DNA from: Ochotona curzoniae
Lineage: Eukaryota; Chordata; Mammalia; Lagomorpha; Ochotonidae
Direction: 5' to 3'
Assembly: GCF_017591425.1 (NCBI RefSeq)
Contig: NW_024467106.1
Location: forward strand, 26,526,501-26,590,500
DNA: 64,000 nucleotides
A program made the translations under genes and the position numbers. The notes under the pieces are model-generated. The model made no database searches. It was not told the origin of the DNA and saw only the letters and a list, made by a program, of their open reading frames with translations. Below, piece by piece: positions 33,153 through 43,874 of the stretch (the first letter of the stretch is position 1; every line of letters starts with the position of its first letter).

Positions 33153-33239
33153 TATATGCACCTGTGTGTATGTGTCTACCTCTATTTGATTTTATTGCAT
33201 TTGTAAAATGATATTACTATAAAAACCAAGATACAGACC

Positions 33240-33810
33240 AATCTGTATTTGTCAGTGATCTCTAGAGAAACAGAACCAATAGGATGATAGATAGGTGATA
33301 GATAGATCCATTAATCGATTGGTTATGGGGATTGTTTCACAAGGTTATGGAGGCCAAGATGTTCCATGATAAGCTATTTGCAAGCTGGAGAACAAGGTAT
33401 AACTAAGCCAAGTCCAAAGCCTGAAAAACAAGGAAGCTGATAGTGTTACTTCCATTTTGAAATGAAAGACATGAAGATTGGGAATCTGTTTGTTTGTTTG
33501 TTTTCAGTCCCTGGGTTCACATCATTAGGAGCTCTGCTGTCTGAAAATAGGAGATGGATGTGCCAGCTCAAGCAGGAACAGAGAATTCACCCCTTCTCTA
33601 CCATTTGGTTTTACATATTTGAATGTTCAATGAATTGGTTAATGCCCACTCATATTGATAAGGGCAAACTTTCTTCACTTAGTCCAGTCACTTCAAATGC
33701 TAATCTCTCCCAGAAATACTCTTCTAAATATATCCAGAGATAATCTTCTACCCATTCCCTGAGCGTCCCTTAGCCCAGTCAAGTGGACACATACAATCAA
33801 CCCACAAATT
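33240..33810. mobile_element. L1M 3' UTR
   Basis: A classic L1M pattern: 'ctctagagaaacagaaccaa', 'aggttatggaggccaagatg', 'aatgcccactcatattgata', 'aaatgctaatctctcccaga', 'cccagtcaagtggacacata'. Orientation not asserted. Confidence 0.65.
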
Positions 33811-33814
33811 CTTT

Positions 33815-34117
33815 AATAGCATCTCTTCTGTAGAACTTTATAGCCACAGCCACCTTCTATCTCCCCAACCCCCCAAAGATGGATTAGTTTTCCATCTCTA
33901 TGATTTTTGTCATTTCAAAAATGTTCTATAAATTTGGCTTCATTGCTCTGTTGGGATTCAATTGTTTCATGAATCTATGTTCTGTTTCTGTTTCTGCTGC
34001 ATAGTGTTACATGATACGGATGTACCACAGCTTACTTAACTATTTGTTCATGGGAAGATATTGAGCTTGTTTCCAGTTAGGGTTATTTTGAATAAAGCTG
34101 TTATGAATCTTCTTTTT
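33815..34117 (-). mobile_element. Old L1M 3' fragment, antisense
   Basis: 'gaactttatagccacagcca', 'ataaatttggcttcattgct', 'ggatgtaccacagcttactt', 'ttgaataaagctgttatgaa'. Confidence 0.6.
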
Positions 34118-34395
34118 TTAATTTTGTTTTTGATGACTTTTATGCAGTTGATTAGGGTGCAAAGGGTCAAGGACTAGAGGAAGGTGGGTGAGACCATTAT
34201 TTCCACATCCTCTTTTTTTCCTTCCTGTGTCTGGGGGAAGGGGAATAATAAGGGGAAAAGCCACACCTAGCCTTCCAATACCTGGGATAGGGGACAGCCA
34301 CCCAATGCCATCCTAAGGTCCCCAACATGGGGCATGCTCTGACGGTCCTGCTCAAGAGGTTTTGATAGTTTAACAGTTCTGAATTGCTGCCAATC
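34118..34395 (-). mobile_element. Retroelement 3' end with A-tail, antisense (copy 1 of a family)
   Basis: On the minus strand it ends 'catcaaaaacaaaattaaaa', a poly(A)-like finish, after a C/T-rich body. The plus-strand segment 'gaggaaggtgggtgaga' recurs in similar form at 37460-37485. Likely an L1 3' UTR, but the family is not certain. Confidence 0.5.
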
Positions 34396-34925
34396 TCACC
34401 ATTGTAAGCATGGTGAGATCTCTATGAATATTTATCTAGGATTTTTTAAATGTAGGCATAAGTTTTACTTTCTCTGTGAGGCTTTTTCTTGCTTTGAACT
34501 GATAATCAGTTAGGAAGACAGCTCAGCCATCTAGGACAAAAATCTATAAAAGTTGTTGAAAATTCTTTGGAGAGTTCTTGAGTAAACATGATTGGGTTTA
34601 TTCAAACTCCTCCTTGGAAGAGTGTAAATGGTCAGAACAAAGATTCGATCAAATCCGAAGTTTCATACTTGCCAAAATACTCTCTGGTTTACTTATTGCA
34701 CCATGTTTTGCTGAGTGGATTCTCTTAAATACATGTTAGAGCAAGCTGTTGATTTGAACAGAGCTTCTGCTTGAGGATCAGTAGAATAAACCAAAATGGA
34801 GTTATTTGTGCTGAAATTCCCTGTCACTAAACCAAATAAGTTGTTTATCTGGGCTTCAATAAAATTAAGAAACTAGGTTAGCTGGCATTATAAGGAAGTC
34901 CCCTCTGCTTTTAAGTTTTTTTTTT
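34396..34925. other. Intergenic, unassigned
   Basis: No element or gene recognised. A T-run begins at about 34917. Confidence 0.35.
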
Positions 34926-34939
34926 TTTAAATTTGCTTA

Positions 34940-35250
34940 TTTATGCTTGGCGCAGTAGCCTAGTAGCTAAGGTCCTCCTCTTGCATGTGCCTGGGTCCCA
35001 TATGGGTGCCAGTTCATGTCCTGGTGGCTTTACTTCTCTTCCAGCTCCCTGCCTGTGGCCTGGGAAAATAGTCGCGGATAGACCCTGCAATTGTGTGGGA
35101 GACCCAGAGGAAGCTCCTGGCTCATGGCTTTGGATCTGCTCAACTGTGACTATTGCAGCAACACTGGGAGTGAACCATTGGATGGAGGACTTTTGTCCCT
35201 CCTTCTCTCCATAAATCTGACTTTCCAATACAAATAATAAATCTTTTTAA
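34940..35250 (+). mobile_element. CSINE (tail-to-tail partner)
   Basis: Head 'tatgcttggcgcagtagcct', 'gggtcccatatgggtgccag', tail 'ataataaatctttttaaat'. Confidence 0.87.
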
Positions 35251-35251
35251 A

Positions 35252-35543
35252 TCATTTATTTATTTGTAAGGTAGAGTTATAGAGACAGGGACAGAAAAAC
35301 TTGAATCTGCTGGTTCACTCATCAAATGGCTGCACTAGTCAGGCTAGGCTAAAGTTGGGATTTTCATTAGGTGGCCCACATGGGTGTCAAGGGCCAATTA
35401 CTTGGATCATCTTCCTCTGGTGTCCCAGGTGTATTAATAGGGACCTGTATTGGAGGAGGAGCAGTGGATACTGAAGCTAACACCTATATAGGATGCTGGC
35501 GCTGCAGAAAGTATCTTAGCCCACTACACCACAACATTGGCCT
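35252..35543 (-). mobile_element. CSINE, antisense (tail-to-tail partner)
   Basis: 'catttatttatttgtaaggt', 'ttcactcatcaaatggctgc', terminal 'acaccacaacattggcct'. With 34940-35250 it forms a long inverted repeat. Confidence 0.85.
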
Positions 35544-35946
35544 GTGCCTTCATCTTTACAAGGCAAATAACTGAAACGACCAGTTGACTTTCTCTTTTCT
35601 ATTTATAAAATCAGTGTCTTTTGGTCAGTTCATTGAAACACTCATTTTATAGAATGAAATGTTACCCAACTCTAGGATCACAAAAGATTTTTAAATGAGT
35701 TGTAATTTTTTCATGTGACAGTTCTGGCAACTGACAAGGGGACCCAACTGTGTACTGCAGGTGATTTCTAAAGCCCCTGAGCTTAGCAGAAGAGGTGCTC
35801 CTGATCGCCCTTAAGGTCCCCTGTCTTCCTCCTGGAGCCTGAAGTCTGTAAGTTTCACTTGGATTTTACTCCACTCCAAAATATTTTTATATTTCAACTA
35901 GTTTGAAAACTACATAAGTTTAAAAAAAAAAGGAAAAAAATGTGCT
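35544..35946. other. Intergenic, unassigned
   Basis: No element or gene recognised. An A-run lies at 35921-35940. Confidence 0.35.
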
Positions 35947-36222
35947 TAGGGCCTTGGGACAGTAGCCTGGTGGTTGAAGTTCTCGCTTTGCATGTGCCAA
36001 GTTCCCATCCAGCTTCCTGCTTATGGCCTAGGAAAGCAGTCGAGGATGGCCCAGAGCCCCGGGCCCTGACCTACGTGGGAAACCTGGAGGAGGCTCCTGG
36101 CTTTGAATTAGCACAGCTCCAGCCACTTGGTGAGTGAACCAGTGGATGGAAGATCTTTTTCTCTGTCTCTCCTCTCTGTAAATCTTACTTTCTAATAAAA
36201 TAAAATAAATAAATCTATAAAA
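35947..36222 (+). mobile_element. CSINE with internal deletion
   Basis: Head 'gggccttgggacagtagcct' jumps from 'tgccaagttcccatcc' straight to 'agcttcctgcttatggcc', losing the B-box region. Tail 'aataaataaatctataaaat'. Confidence 0.83.
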
Positions 36223-36544
36223 TGTATCTAATATACCTAACTTAATAAATACTATTGCTCAGTACTACAGTAGTACACTGTGGAGGACTAGTTGTTTACT
36301 GTGGTAGACCATGTGGTTCTCATGGGTTGCTGCTCCTGCTGCCACTGGCCAGCGTTGCAGGAGAGTATCAGACTGCTTATCAATCCAATTAAAATAAAAT
36401 AATTTTTAAAAAAATCAAGATTCAGAATTTGAAGTGTAGTTCCTACTAAACACATTTCACTTTGGCATCACTGTCAAGTTGGAAAGTGGAAAGAGGAATC
36501 ATTGTTAGTCAGGTCCATCTTGTAGTAGTGGATGAGAACGCATT

Positions 36545-36735
36545 TAGCTGAGCACTAAAGGGCCAGGTTTGCAATTCCGGCTCTTTCATTTACTAATTAT
36601 AAGACTTTCGGTGAATCACTTAACATTGGATTCCGAGCTCATAAAACCACAATTATGAGAATTAAATAAACTCATATAAATAGTTTAAAATGGTGCCTTA
36701 AATGCACAAAGCACCTGAGAACAGTAAACTTTTGC
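36545..36735 (+). mobile_element. MIR
   Basis: Sense order: 'ccaggtttgcaattccggct', 'aatcacttaacattggattc', 'atgagaattaaataaactca', 'aagcacctgagaacagtaaa'. Confidence 0.65.
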
Positions 36736-37237
36736 AACTTTCATTTAATGATTCTGCAGTAGTAAAGTCTTCATCAATGACTGATTATTTTTTATTTAAA
36801 ACATACTTATTTGTACCATATAAATTAGGATGGTTGCTCATGCTGATTTAAGAAAAAACTTTTATTATTTATATGCCTGAGTTACAATATCTAGGCAACA
36901 AGATTCAACTGCTTAAATTTTTACATTAAGTAACTGAACTATTTAATAAAGCCAGTGGTTGGCCTTATTATCTATGATTCTCCAGATTAAGACTGAGGGA
37001 CTTAATTGCTTTTTCCACATAGCAAATGCCACTGTGGAACAAATGATCAAGTCAAACTGGAAGACTTAAATTGAAGCTCTTAGAAATATAAATTAGAAGA
37101 AAGAATGAATGAGGGCTCTTTGTCTTTTTTTTTTTTTTTTTGCCTTTGGAAGTAATTTTCAATGTTGACTTATCAAATTTGCCAGTTGAACAACACCAAT
37201 TCTTCAAAAATATCTTTAATATCATATTGGTAAATAC
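36736..37237. other. Intergenic, unassigned
   Basis: Contains a T-run at 37125-37141. No element or gene recognised. Confidence 0.35.
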
Positions 37238-37362
37238 AAGAATTCTTCAAAAAGTTTGTAAAAACTGTCTTGAAAGAGAGTGTGTTTTTGTTGAAAGAAT
37301 CTGAAATTCTTGTGTAGTGCTTTCAGAATATACATTTTCACTGAACTTTTTGGAGGATTCTT
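37238..37362. mobile_element. MITE-like element with 20-bp terminal inverted repeats
   Basis: Left end 'aagaattcttcaaaaagttt' (37238-37257) and right end 'gaactttttggaggattctt' (37343-37362) are inverted repeats matching 17 of 20. The 125-bp span has no coding capacity. Size and ends fit a Tc1/mariner-derived non-autonomous element. The TA target duplication is not clear. Confidence 0.55.
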
Positions 37363-37374
37363 ATCACATGGATT

Positions 37375-37835
37375 TTTTTTTTCATTTTATTTTTGATGTT
37401 TACATGGTTGACAAGGATACAGGTCCACAAGGACCACCACACAGGATAGGGAGAGTTGAGGTATAGGGGAAGGTGGGTGGGAAAAATGCTTCCAATTTTC
37501 CTTTTCTTCTACTTTCTTCTGTGTGGGGGGCTGAGAGGCAAGGGAGGAGGAGGAGGCTTTTCTCAACTGCCAAACTACATCAACACCAGGGATGGAGGTG
37601 TTCACTTGATGTCATCTTGGAAACCCCAATGTGGAGAAGAAACTGGCTGGCATGAAAGCCAGGGAGGAGGGCAGGCTGGGCAGACCTAGGCTGCACCCAC
37701 TGGCAAGAGTTGGGTTTGGGGCAGGCTGGGATAGGCCAGCATCCAATGGCAAGGGCCAAGGTGGGGGTGGTAGGTAGGGCAGGCCATGTAGACTGGATCA
37801 CAGCAACCACTGGCATGTGTAAGATATGCATGTAT
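37375..37835 (-). mobile_element. Retroelement 3' end with A-tail, antisense (copy 2)
   Basis: On the minus strand the end reads 'aaacatcaaaaataaaatga' then poly(A), including an AATAAA signal. The body is C-rich on that strand. It shares blocks with 34118-34395, and motifs of the type 'ccactggca' recur. The open frames on both strands here have no recognisable domain. Confidence 0.55.
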
Positions 37836-37836
37836 T

Positions 37837-37915
37837 TCAAAAGTTGCTTGCACCAAAATAAACTTCTCTTTTAACTCCACTTTCCATGACCGTTGTGAAG
37901 TACTCTCCTATAACA
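37837..37915. mobile_element. Mariner-type fragment, copy A
   Basis: 'gcaccaaaataaacttctct' and 'gtgaagtactctcct' match the fragment at 45230-45314 closely. The right end resembles the inverted terminus of the element at 37238-37362. Confidence 0.45.
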
Positions 37916-37957
37916 CATGCACTCGCCCTGTGAATATTAAAAATATGTTAACTTAAG

Positions 37958-38130
37958 GATCAGTGCTTAGCACAGCAGGTTGAGCCTTCCTTAGGTGCCC
38001 GTTTGAGTCTCAGTTGCTTCACTTCCAAGCCAGGTGGCTATAAATGTGCCTGAAGACAGCAGGTGCTAGCCCATGTACTTGGGTCTCTGCTGCCCACATG
38101 GGAAACCTGGGTAAACTTCCTGGCTCTAAA
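37958..38130 (+). mobile_element. CSINE, 3'-truncated
   Basis: Head 'ggatcagtgcttagcacagc', 'gtttgagtctcagttgcttc' and 'catgggaaacctgggtaaac', ending in 'ctggctcta' without a tail. Confidence 0.75.
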
Positions 38131-38228
38131 AGAATGATTGCATAGTTTTCATTTAGCAGGGTTTTTTTTTTTTTAAGCTAGGTTTTAAATTCCTAGCTTT
38201 AACTAGGTGAATCTTTAACTGTAGCAAA

Positions 38229-38252
38229 TAGTAATAATAATAATAATAATAT
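38229..38252. repeat. (TAA)n microsatellite
   Basis: About eight 'taa' units. Confidence 0.9.
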
Positions 38253-38398
38253 CCCCAGTATAGGCAACTGCTTCAGTTGCATTGTACCTAGATAAGTGTC
38301 ACACTGCTGGGAGAAAAGCAGCTAAAAGTTGGTGGGCATTCTGGACCTGGTTAATGCCAAATTTGTGTTAACTATACCAGTGTGCCAGCATTGATGCC

Positions 38399-38403
38399 TA
38401 TTT

Positions 38404-38489
<86 letters not shown>

Positions 38490-38511
38490 TTTCTTCCTTT
38501 CTTTCTTTCTT
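38399..38511. repeat. (TTTC)n microsatellite, ~113 bp
   Basis: About 27 units, nearly pure with a few 'cttcc' variants at the right end. It directly adjoins 'ttgttaaagat', which on the minus strand is a retroelement-type 3' end, so it probably expanded from an A-rich tail. The Lys/Arg/Glu-rich frames over it are not genes. Confidence 0.95.
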
Positions 38512-38514
38512 GTT

Positions 38515-39010
38515 AAAGATATGGGGGGCATAGGGAAGATGTTCCCACACTAGCACACAGGAGCTAGGGACCCTTGCCTGAGTGTGCATGGGCCCTGGGC
38601 AGGTGCGCAGTGCCTCAGAGCAGCACAACACACTGCTGGATGATTGGCCTTGGAGATCTGCATGTTACAGGCATGGTGGTTATGGATTGTGCAGAGAAGG
38701 ATATCTGGGAGAGGGAGGACTCCTGACGGAAAATGTGACGTATGAAGATTGTCTTCTGGAGGACTTCCACCAACTTCTACTGCACTTGCAAGTAAATGAG
38801 GGGGCTGAGACTGAGTGGTTTGGAGGAAGGAAACAGCAGGACCTTCCAAGGTCAAACCAAAACACACCCATGTAGGAGACCTGAGCTGGACTTGTTGGTA
38901 TCAACCACCATCTATCTGGGGAAGGGCCAGGCTGGACCAGTTAATAACACTCACTGGTAAATGTGAGAAGCAGGAAGGAGTTTAGGACAGGCCGGGTTGG
39001 ACTGCAATGT
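38515..39010 (-). mobile_element. Retroelement 3' UTR-like segment, antisense, with (AAAG)n tail
   Basis: On the minus strand the C/T-rich body contains 'ctggtccagcctggccc' and ends in 'catatctttaacaag' followed by the AAAG tract. Composition and motifs such as 'cactggtaaatgtgag' on the plus strand recall the 37375-37835 element. Family not certain. Confidence 0.45.
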
Positions 39011-39109
39011 CAGCCAGTCCACACTAGGTCAGGACTGGAAACAAGAAATGATAAAATGTCACAACAAAAATAAATGGAATTTAACTAAAAAACTACACAT
39101 TGCAATGAG

Positions 39110-39640
39110 AAAGAACCATGATTTAAGAAGATGAGCAAAATCAACTTTGAGCCAGACTAGCAAAGAAAAGCAAGATAGAAAAATCAAGTAAGATTATAGA
39201 TGAAAAAGAATACATCTTAAGAAACTAGTAAGGTGATCTCTTGTTGAATGGATCCTTTGATCATTGTGTGGTGTCCTGCTTCATTTCTTTTAATATTTTT
39301 TCAAAATCTACATTATCTAATATAAGAATGGATATACCAGCTTGTTTTTTCTTTTCCATGACTAGACTATCTTTTTATGTATTTTTATTTTTAGCTTTTA
39401 CATATTTTTATTGGTGAGATGTGTCTCCTGTAGGCAACAGATAGATGGGCTTTGTTTTTTGATCCAGCCTGCTCATCTATGATGCGCGATCGTTGAGTTG
39501 AAGCCATTTACATTCAGGGTTAATATAGATAAATAGTAATTTGGTTTTGTCATGTTAGCAATGGGTTATACAATGTTTGATTTGGTCTTCTTTTGTTGTT
39601 TTATTGGGACACTCTCCATGTTTGCATTTGACTTTTTATG
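39110..39640 (-). mobile_element. L1 ORF2 fragment, antisense, with a possible inverted piece
   Basis: 39240-39640 is reversed ORF2: 'gtgtggtgtcctgcttcatt', 'tggtgagatgtgtctcctgt', 'ttgaagccatttacattcag'. The flank 39110-39230 ('aaaatcaagtaagattatag', 'atgaaaaagaatacatctt') looks like L1 in the opposite orientation. Confidence 0.6.
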
Positions 39641-39922
39641 TGAAAATCAGTTAGAGAGAGAAAGAGAGAAAGAATGAGAAATATTTCATCCACTGATTCA
39701 CTCTCCCAAGTGGCTACAGTGAATGGAGCTGGACCAGTCTAAAGCAGGGAGCCAGAATATTTTTCTGTATATCCCATGTGGGTATTTAGACCAAGAATTT
39801 GGACCCTTTTCTACTGCAATCCCAGGCCATTAGCAGGGAGATGGATCAGAAAGGGAGACCCTGGGACTCAAACCGGTGCCTATATGGGATGTTATGTCTG
39901 CTAAGCCATGGTGCCAGCCCAA
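39641..39922 (-). mobile_element. CSINE, antisense
   Basis: 'gtgaaaatcagttagagaga', 'ccattagcagggagatggat', 'aaaccggtgcctatatggga', terminal 'gccatggtgccagccc'. Confidence 0.85.
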
Positions 39923-41149
39923 AGAGAGTTAGGATTTTTAATACATTATTTTGAGGGGAAGGGACACAAAAATCTAGCTTACTGGTCAAAAACATTACTT
40001 AGCATTTTCATTTCTATAGTATTATGTATATGATTTGAGATGACTGAGTATTTCCGTATATGAATTTATTATACTTGGTCGCTGTACGATATTATTTTAT
40101 ACATTTAGAAAATAAATAGCCCATACTTCTTTACTGTTTTGAGAATGGGACATAACTTTAAAAAATGTAGCAAACGGCCACTGTTTTCCACTCTGTCCCC
40201 TCAAATGAAAAGTCGGCCACATCTGTCTCTATGTCCAATCATTGCATAGGATTTGAGTTCTTTATTATCAAGTTTCAACAATGAAGTCTGTTCCCTGTGA
40301 CTACTGTCTTTCGGTTTCCTATTTCCCAGTGTCTATTGATTTGCAGCTTAGAGTGGAACTGGAATTCTGGGAATCACATAAGTACTCCTGTACTCTCATC
40401 TACATTCCTAATCCATCATGAAAACCCGTGAGTTCTTGCACCTACGGTATTATCCTGTACCCAAGAAGTAAGATATACTCTGGATATATGTATTTCTTAA
40501 TGCTTAAGTCACATAGCTTCTAACAAAGCCAAAAATCAGAGGGTGTTATCAAATGAGCCATGAAAGTGCAGAGTCTGAAGGGAAATGAAGCATTTCATTT
40601 TAACTGATGTTAACATTTTTCATTTTTATTGTCACTCTGCACTTGCTTGAAGCTGTGGACAAAACCTTTTCTAGGGATGGCACCTTTCCTTTTGGGTAGC
40701 CACTAAGATCATTATCTGTGCTTCATGATCCATGAATTTTTAAAATATTCTTATAGCAAACCCCTATTGTTTTGAGTTGCTGGAAACAATATTCTGTTTT
40801 TAGTCACCAAAAGAGCCTTCCATACACATTGATTTTATGGTGTTAAAAACTGTATTTAGTACCTAATGTGGGCATTCTGTAATCTTACAGATTTGGAGGT
40901 TATTGTTGCATGCCATTCACGGCAAGTGCTTTGGCCGTGCTGGTGCCCAGCTAGAAGAAAAGCAGGCCAATACTTGGCTAGCTCCAGACACACTAGCTTG
41001 AAGTGATATCTATAGAATGTCTCGTAGGTGTCTGTCAAAATTCTGAAACTGTCATAATATTTAAACATGATTTGTTCTAGCTTTGAGAGTAACTACACTC
41101 AATTTAAAAGAAAAAGGACAGAATAGCATTGTAAACTATAAGACTTCAA
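39923..41149. other. Intergenic, longest stretch without a recognised repeat on this side
   Basis: About 1.2 kb with no CSINE, L1 or MIR that I can identify and no open frame worth noting. A candidate for conserved non-coding sequence, but nothing in it shows this directly. Confidence 0.35.
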
Positions 41150-41340
41150 ACCCCAGCAATATCACTCACAGGTTATATGACGTTGGTGAAGCTATTTAAC
41201 CTCTTCTAGCAATATTTCAGGGATTACTGTATAATAATAGTGATAATACCTAAATCACAAAATCACTATAAAAGAGTATGAGTGCTTATAACACAGTATA
41301 TGTAAAAACCATTGGTATAAAGTAAGTGATCAATAAATGT
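41150..41340 (+). mobile_element. MIR, nearly full 3' two-thirds
   Basis: Sense order: 'aggttatatgacgttggtga', 'agctatttaacctcttctag', 'ataatagtgataatacctaa', and the end 'aagtaagtgatcaataaatg'. Confidence 0.75.
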
Positions 41341-41571
41341 TACTTTAGAAAATAAATATTTTTAAAAGATATATAGCTGCTTACTCCAAAAACTGTAACT
41401 CTTTTAGCTTCTAAACCAGTGAAGTGAACAGACTTTAAGACTATAGTTTTTGATCCCTGATGAATGTCAAACCTTTTCTGTCACTCCAGCAGGTTCCCTG
41501 GGACTCGTTTCAGGTAACTCCTTCTTGCCCTCTAGGGACAATCACAAGTCAGTCTTAAAAAAAGTAGTTCA

Positions 41572-41880
41572 GGCCCAGGTACAATGGCTGGGTTTGGCTA
41601 AACCTTCCACTTCATGCACTTGGCTTCCATATGGGCGCCAGTTCACATCCCCGATGCTGTGCTTCCCATCTAGCTCCCTGCTTGTGGCCTGGGAAAACAT
41701 CCAAAGCTTTGGTCTCCTGCACTCACATGGGAGACCTGGAAGAAGCTTCTGCTCCTGGCTTTGGATTAGCTCAGATCCAGCAGTTGCTGCCACTTGGGGA
41801 GTGAACCAACAGATGGAAGATCTTTCTGTCTCTCCTGTGGATCTGCCTTTCCAATAAAAATAAATATAAATCTTTTTAAA
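41572..41880 (+). mobile_element. CSINE
   Basis: Head 'caggcccaggtacaatggct', 'atgggcgccagttcacatcc', tail 'aataaatataaatcttttta'. Confidence 0.87.
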
Positions 41881-42008
41881 ACAGATAGTTTAGAATTTGA
41901 AATTAAGTAAGTGAAACCATATAGTTCTATACCCTCCGGTAGCTGGCCTCCACAGAACAAGACCATGTCTGAGATTTCTGTACTGTTATGTATTTTAATT
42001 GTTAATTT

Positions 42009-42316
42009 CTTTTTTTTTTTTTAAAGAGATGTATTTATTTGTTTGGAAGTCACACATGGAGAGACGAGAGAAAAGAGATTTTCCATCCACTGCCTCACTT
42101 CCCAGTTGCCTGCAACAGCTGGGGCTGGACTGTGTCAAACCAGAAACCAGAAGCCAGAAGCCAGTAACCAGGTATTCCAGCCACATTCTGAGGCTTCCCC
42201 TCCTCCCTGATTAGTGGGGAACTTGATCTGCAGTGAGCAACTGGATCTCAAACTGACATGCATATGATGCTGGCATTATGGGCAATAGTTATACCTGCAA
42301 TACTTTAATGCCAGCC
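42009..42316 (-). mobile_element. CSINE, antisense
   Basis: T-run, 'aaagagatgtatttatttgt', a small repeat of 'accagaagccagaagccag' at about 42143, terminal 'actttaatgccagcccc'. Confidence 0.85.
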
Positions 42317-42319
42317 CCA

Positions 42320-42480
42320 TTTCATTCTATATAGGTAGTATTCAATTATGTGAACATGAAACAATTCATATATTCATCTTCCTGTTGCTGAAATTTGGCT
42401 TGTTTCCGGATATAAATAAAGTTGCCTTGAATAAACTTGTGAGCTTAAAGTTTCAGTTTTATTGAGTAAATATTCAAGAC
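42320..42480 (-). mobile_element. L1M 3' fragment, antisense
   Basis: 'ttcattctatataggtagta', 'catcttcctgttgctgaaat', 'ataaagttgccttgaataaa'. Confidence 0.5.
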
Positions 42481-42534
42481 ATTGCCAAGTCGTATGGTAA
42501 GTGTATGTCAGACTTTATAAGAAATTGATGAACA

Positions 42535-42685
42535 GTTCCCAGCTCAACGGCTCAGTGGCTAAATCTTCACCTTGCACACTCCAAGATCCCATGTGGGCAC
42601 TGGTTTAAGTTCTGGGAAAGCAAAGAACGATCCAAAGCCTTGGGACCTTGCATCCCAGTGACAGACTGGTAGGACGCTCCTCGAT
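42535..42685 (+). mobile_element. CSINE fragment, internally deleted
   Basis: 'agctcaacggctcagtggct', 'agatcccatgtgggcactgg', 'gttctgggaaagcaaagaac', ending at about 42685 without a tail. Confidence 0.75.
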
Positions 42686-43071
42686 TCATGATTGCTCTTA
42701 CTCATTATACACCGCCTCTCCTTGCATAACAAGTACAGAAACTGGTATAATATATGTTATCCTATTTTGCTTATACTATGTTTTATGTGATCTAGTTACT
42801 TTGTTGAACAATGAAGAGTTACCTTGAACTAAAGTGCCATTTTATCAACCTGGCACTTTTATCTGTTGCTTTTTATAAACTTCCCGGCCACTTTTCCAGA
42901 GCATTGGATGCTCAGCTGTATTTGTTCATCCTGGACTATGTTTGGTCAGTGGAGAAATGAGGACAACTGGTAGAGTAGAGCAGGGTAATAATATTCTTAG
43001 TTCTTTTCTGCATATCAAATATGGCTTACTGCTAAAAGACAAAAGTGACTGTTATAAACTAGGAAATAATA
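42686..43071. other. Intergenic, unassigned
   Basis: No element or gene recognised. Confidence 0.35.
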
Positions 43072-43422
43072 TTTTTAAACATTCATTTATTTTTATTTGA
43101 AAGGCAGAATTTTTTTTAACAGAGATTAAACACAGAGAAAGAGCTCCCATAGGCTGTTTGATACCCCAAATAGAGACAACAACTGGAGCCGAGCAGGTCC
43201 AACACCGAGAGCCAGGAGCCAGGAACCAGAAGCTTCTTTCAGGTCTCCCTTGGCATGCAGACACCTAAGAACTTGGGCCATCCTCTGCTGCTTTCCCAGG
43301 CCACAAATAGGGAGCTCGACTGGAAATGGAGCAGCTGGAACAGGAACTTGGCGCCCATATGGGATGCCAGTACTTGCATGGAGGTATGGAATTAGTCTGT
43401 TGAACCACTGTACCTGCCCTCA
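43072..43422 (-). mobile_element. CSINE, antisense
   Basis: 'attcatttatttttatttga', 'tgccccaggcca'-type body ('ctttcccaggccacaaatag'), 'ttggcgcccatatgggatgc', terminal 'ccactgtacctgccct'. Confidence 0.86.
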
Positions 43423-43822
43423 AAACTAGGAATTATTTTGTAAACAATTATTAGACAAGTTATGTATCTTTTTTGTAATTATTAGTCCTTATAATCACAT
43501 TTCATACGTAAAAAACATGCAAAGTGCAGAAGGAAAAACACTAATTTGTAATATTTTTCTCATTTTTAATCACAACTAATATAAATGTGCTGTTACTGTG
43601 AAGATTCATCAATTATTAAGATGTTGTTTTTACAAGGCCTCCATAGTTTTGAGAAAATCTTATATCACACAATAAAATCGATTTGTTTTGTCTGAGTACT
43701 CAAAAGGAAATGTTTTTAGTCTCAATTCTGGTTTTGTACAATTGCATAATTAATGATAATGATGATTATATTGTAGAGTGGATTTATTTGGGGGGGTGTA
43801 GTGGTGATGGGGAAAACCAATT
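43423..43822. other. Intergenic, AT-rich, unassigned
   Basis: No element or gene recognised. Confidence 0.35.
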
Positions 43823-43841
43823 AGAACTTATAAATAACAAA

Positions 43842-43874
43842 TTGCTTCTCGGCCTTTTGGCTAAGATCAACTGT
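43842..43874 (+). pseudogene. 3'-truncated, tailless U2 snRNA retropseudogene
   Basis: 'cttctcggccttttggctaa' (43845-43864) is the unmistakable 5' region of U2 snRNA. The match runs from U2 position 1 or 2 to about 34, with a G-to-A-type change near the start (ttgc for tcgc) and 'caactgt' for 'caagtgt' at the end. It is flanked by direct repeats 'agaacttataaataacaaa' (43823-43841) and 'agaacttatagataacaaa' (43875-43893), matching 18 of 19. No poly(A), no Sm site, no 3' stem-loops, so it is not functional. The intact 5' end with a lost 3' end and the target-site duplication fit L1-mediated insertion of a 3'-truncated RNA. Confidence 0.9.

Noticed and set aside
38322..38631. Lys/Glu/Arg-rich frame over the (TTTC)n tract
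   Set aside because: Pure translation of a tetranucleotide microsatellite.
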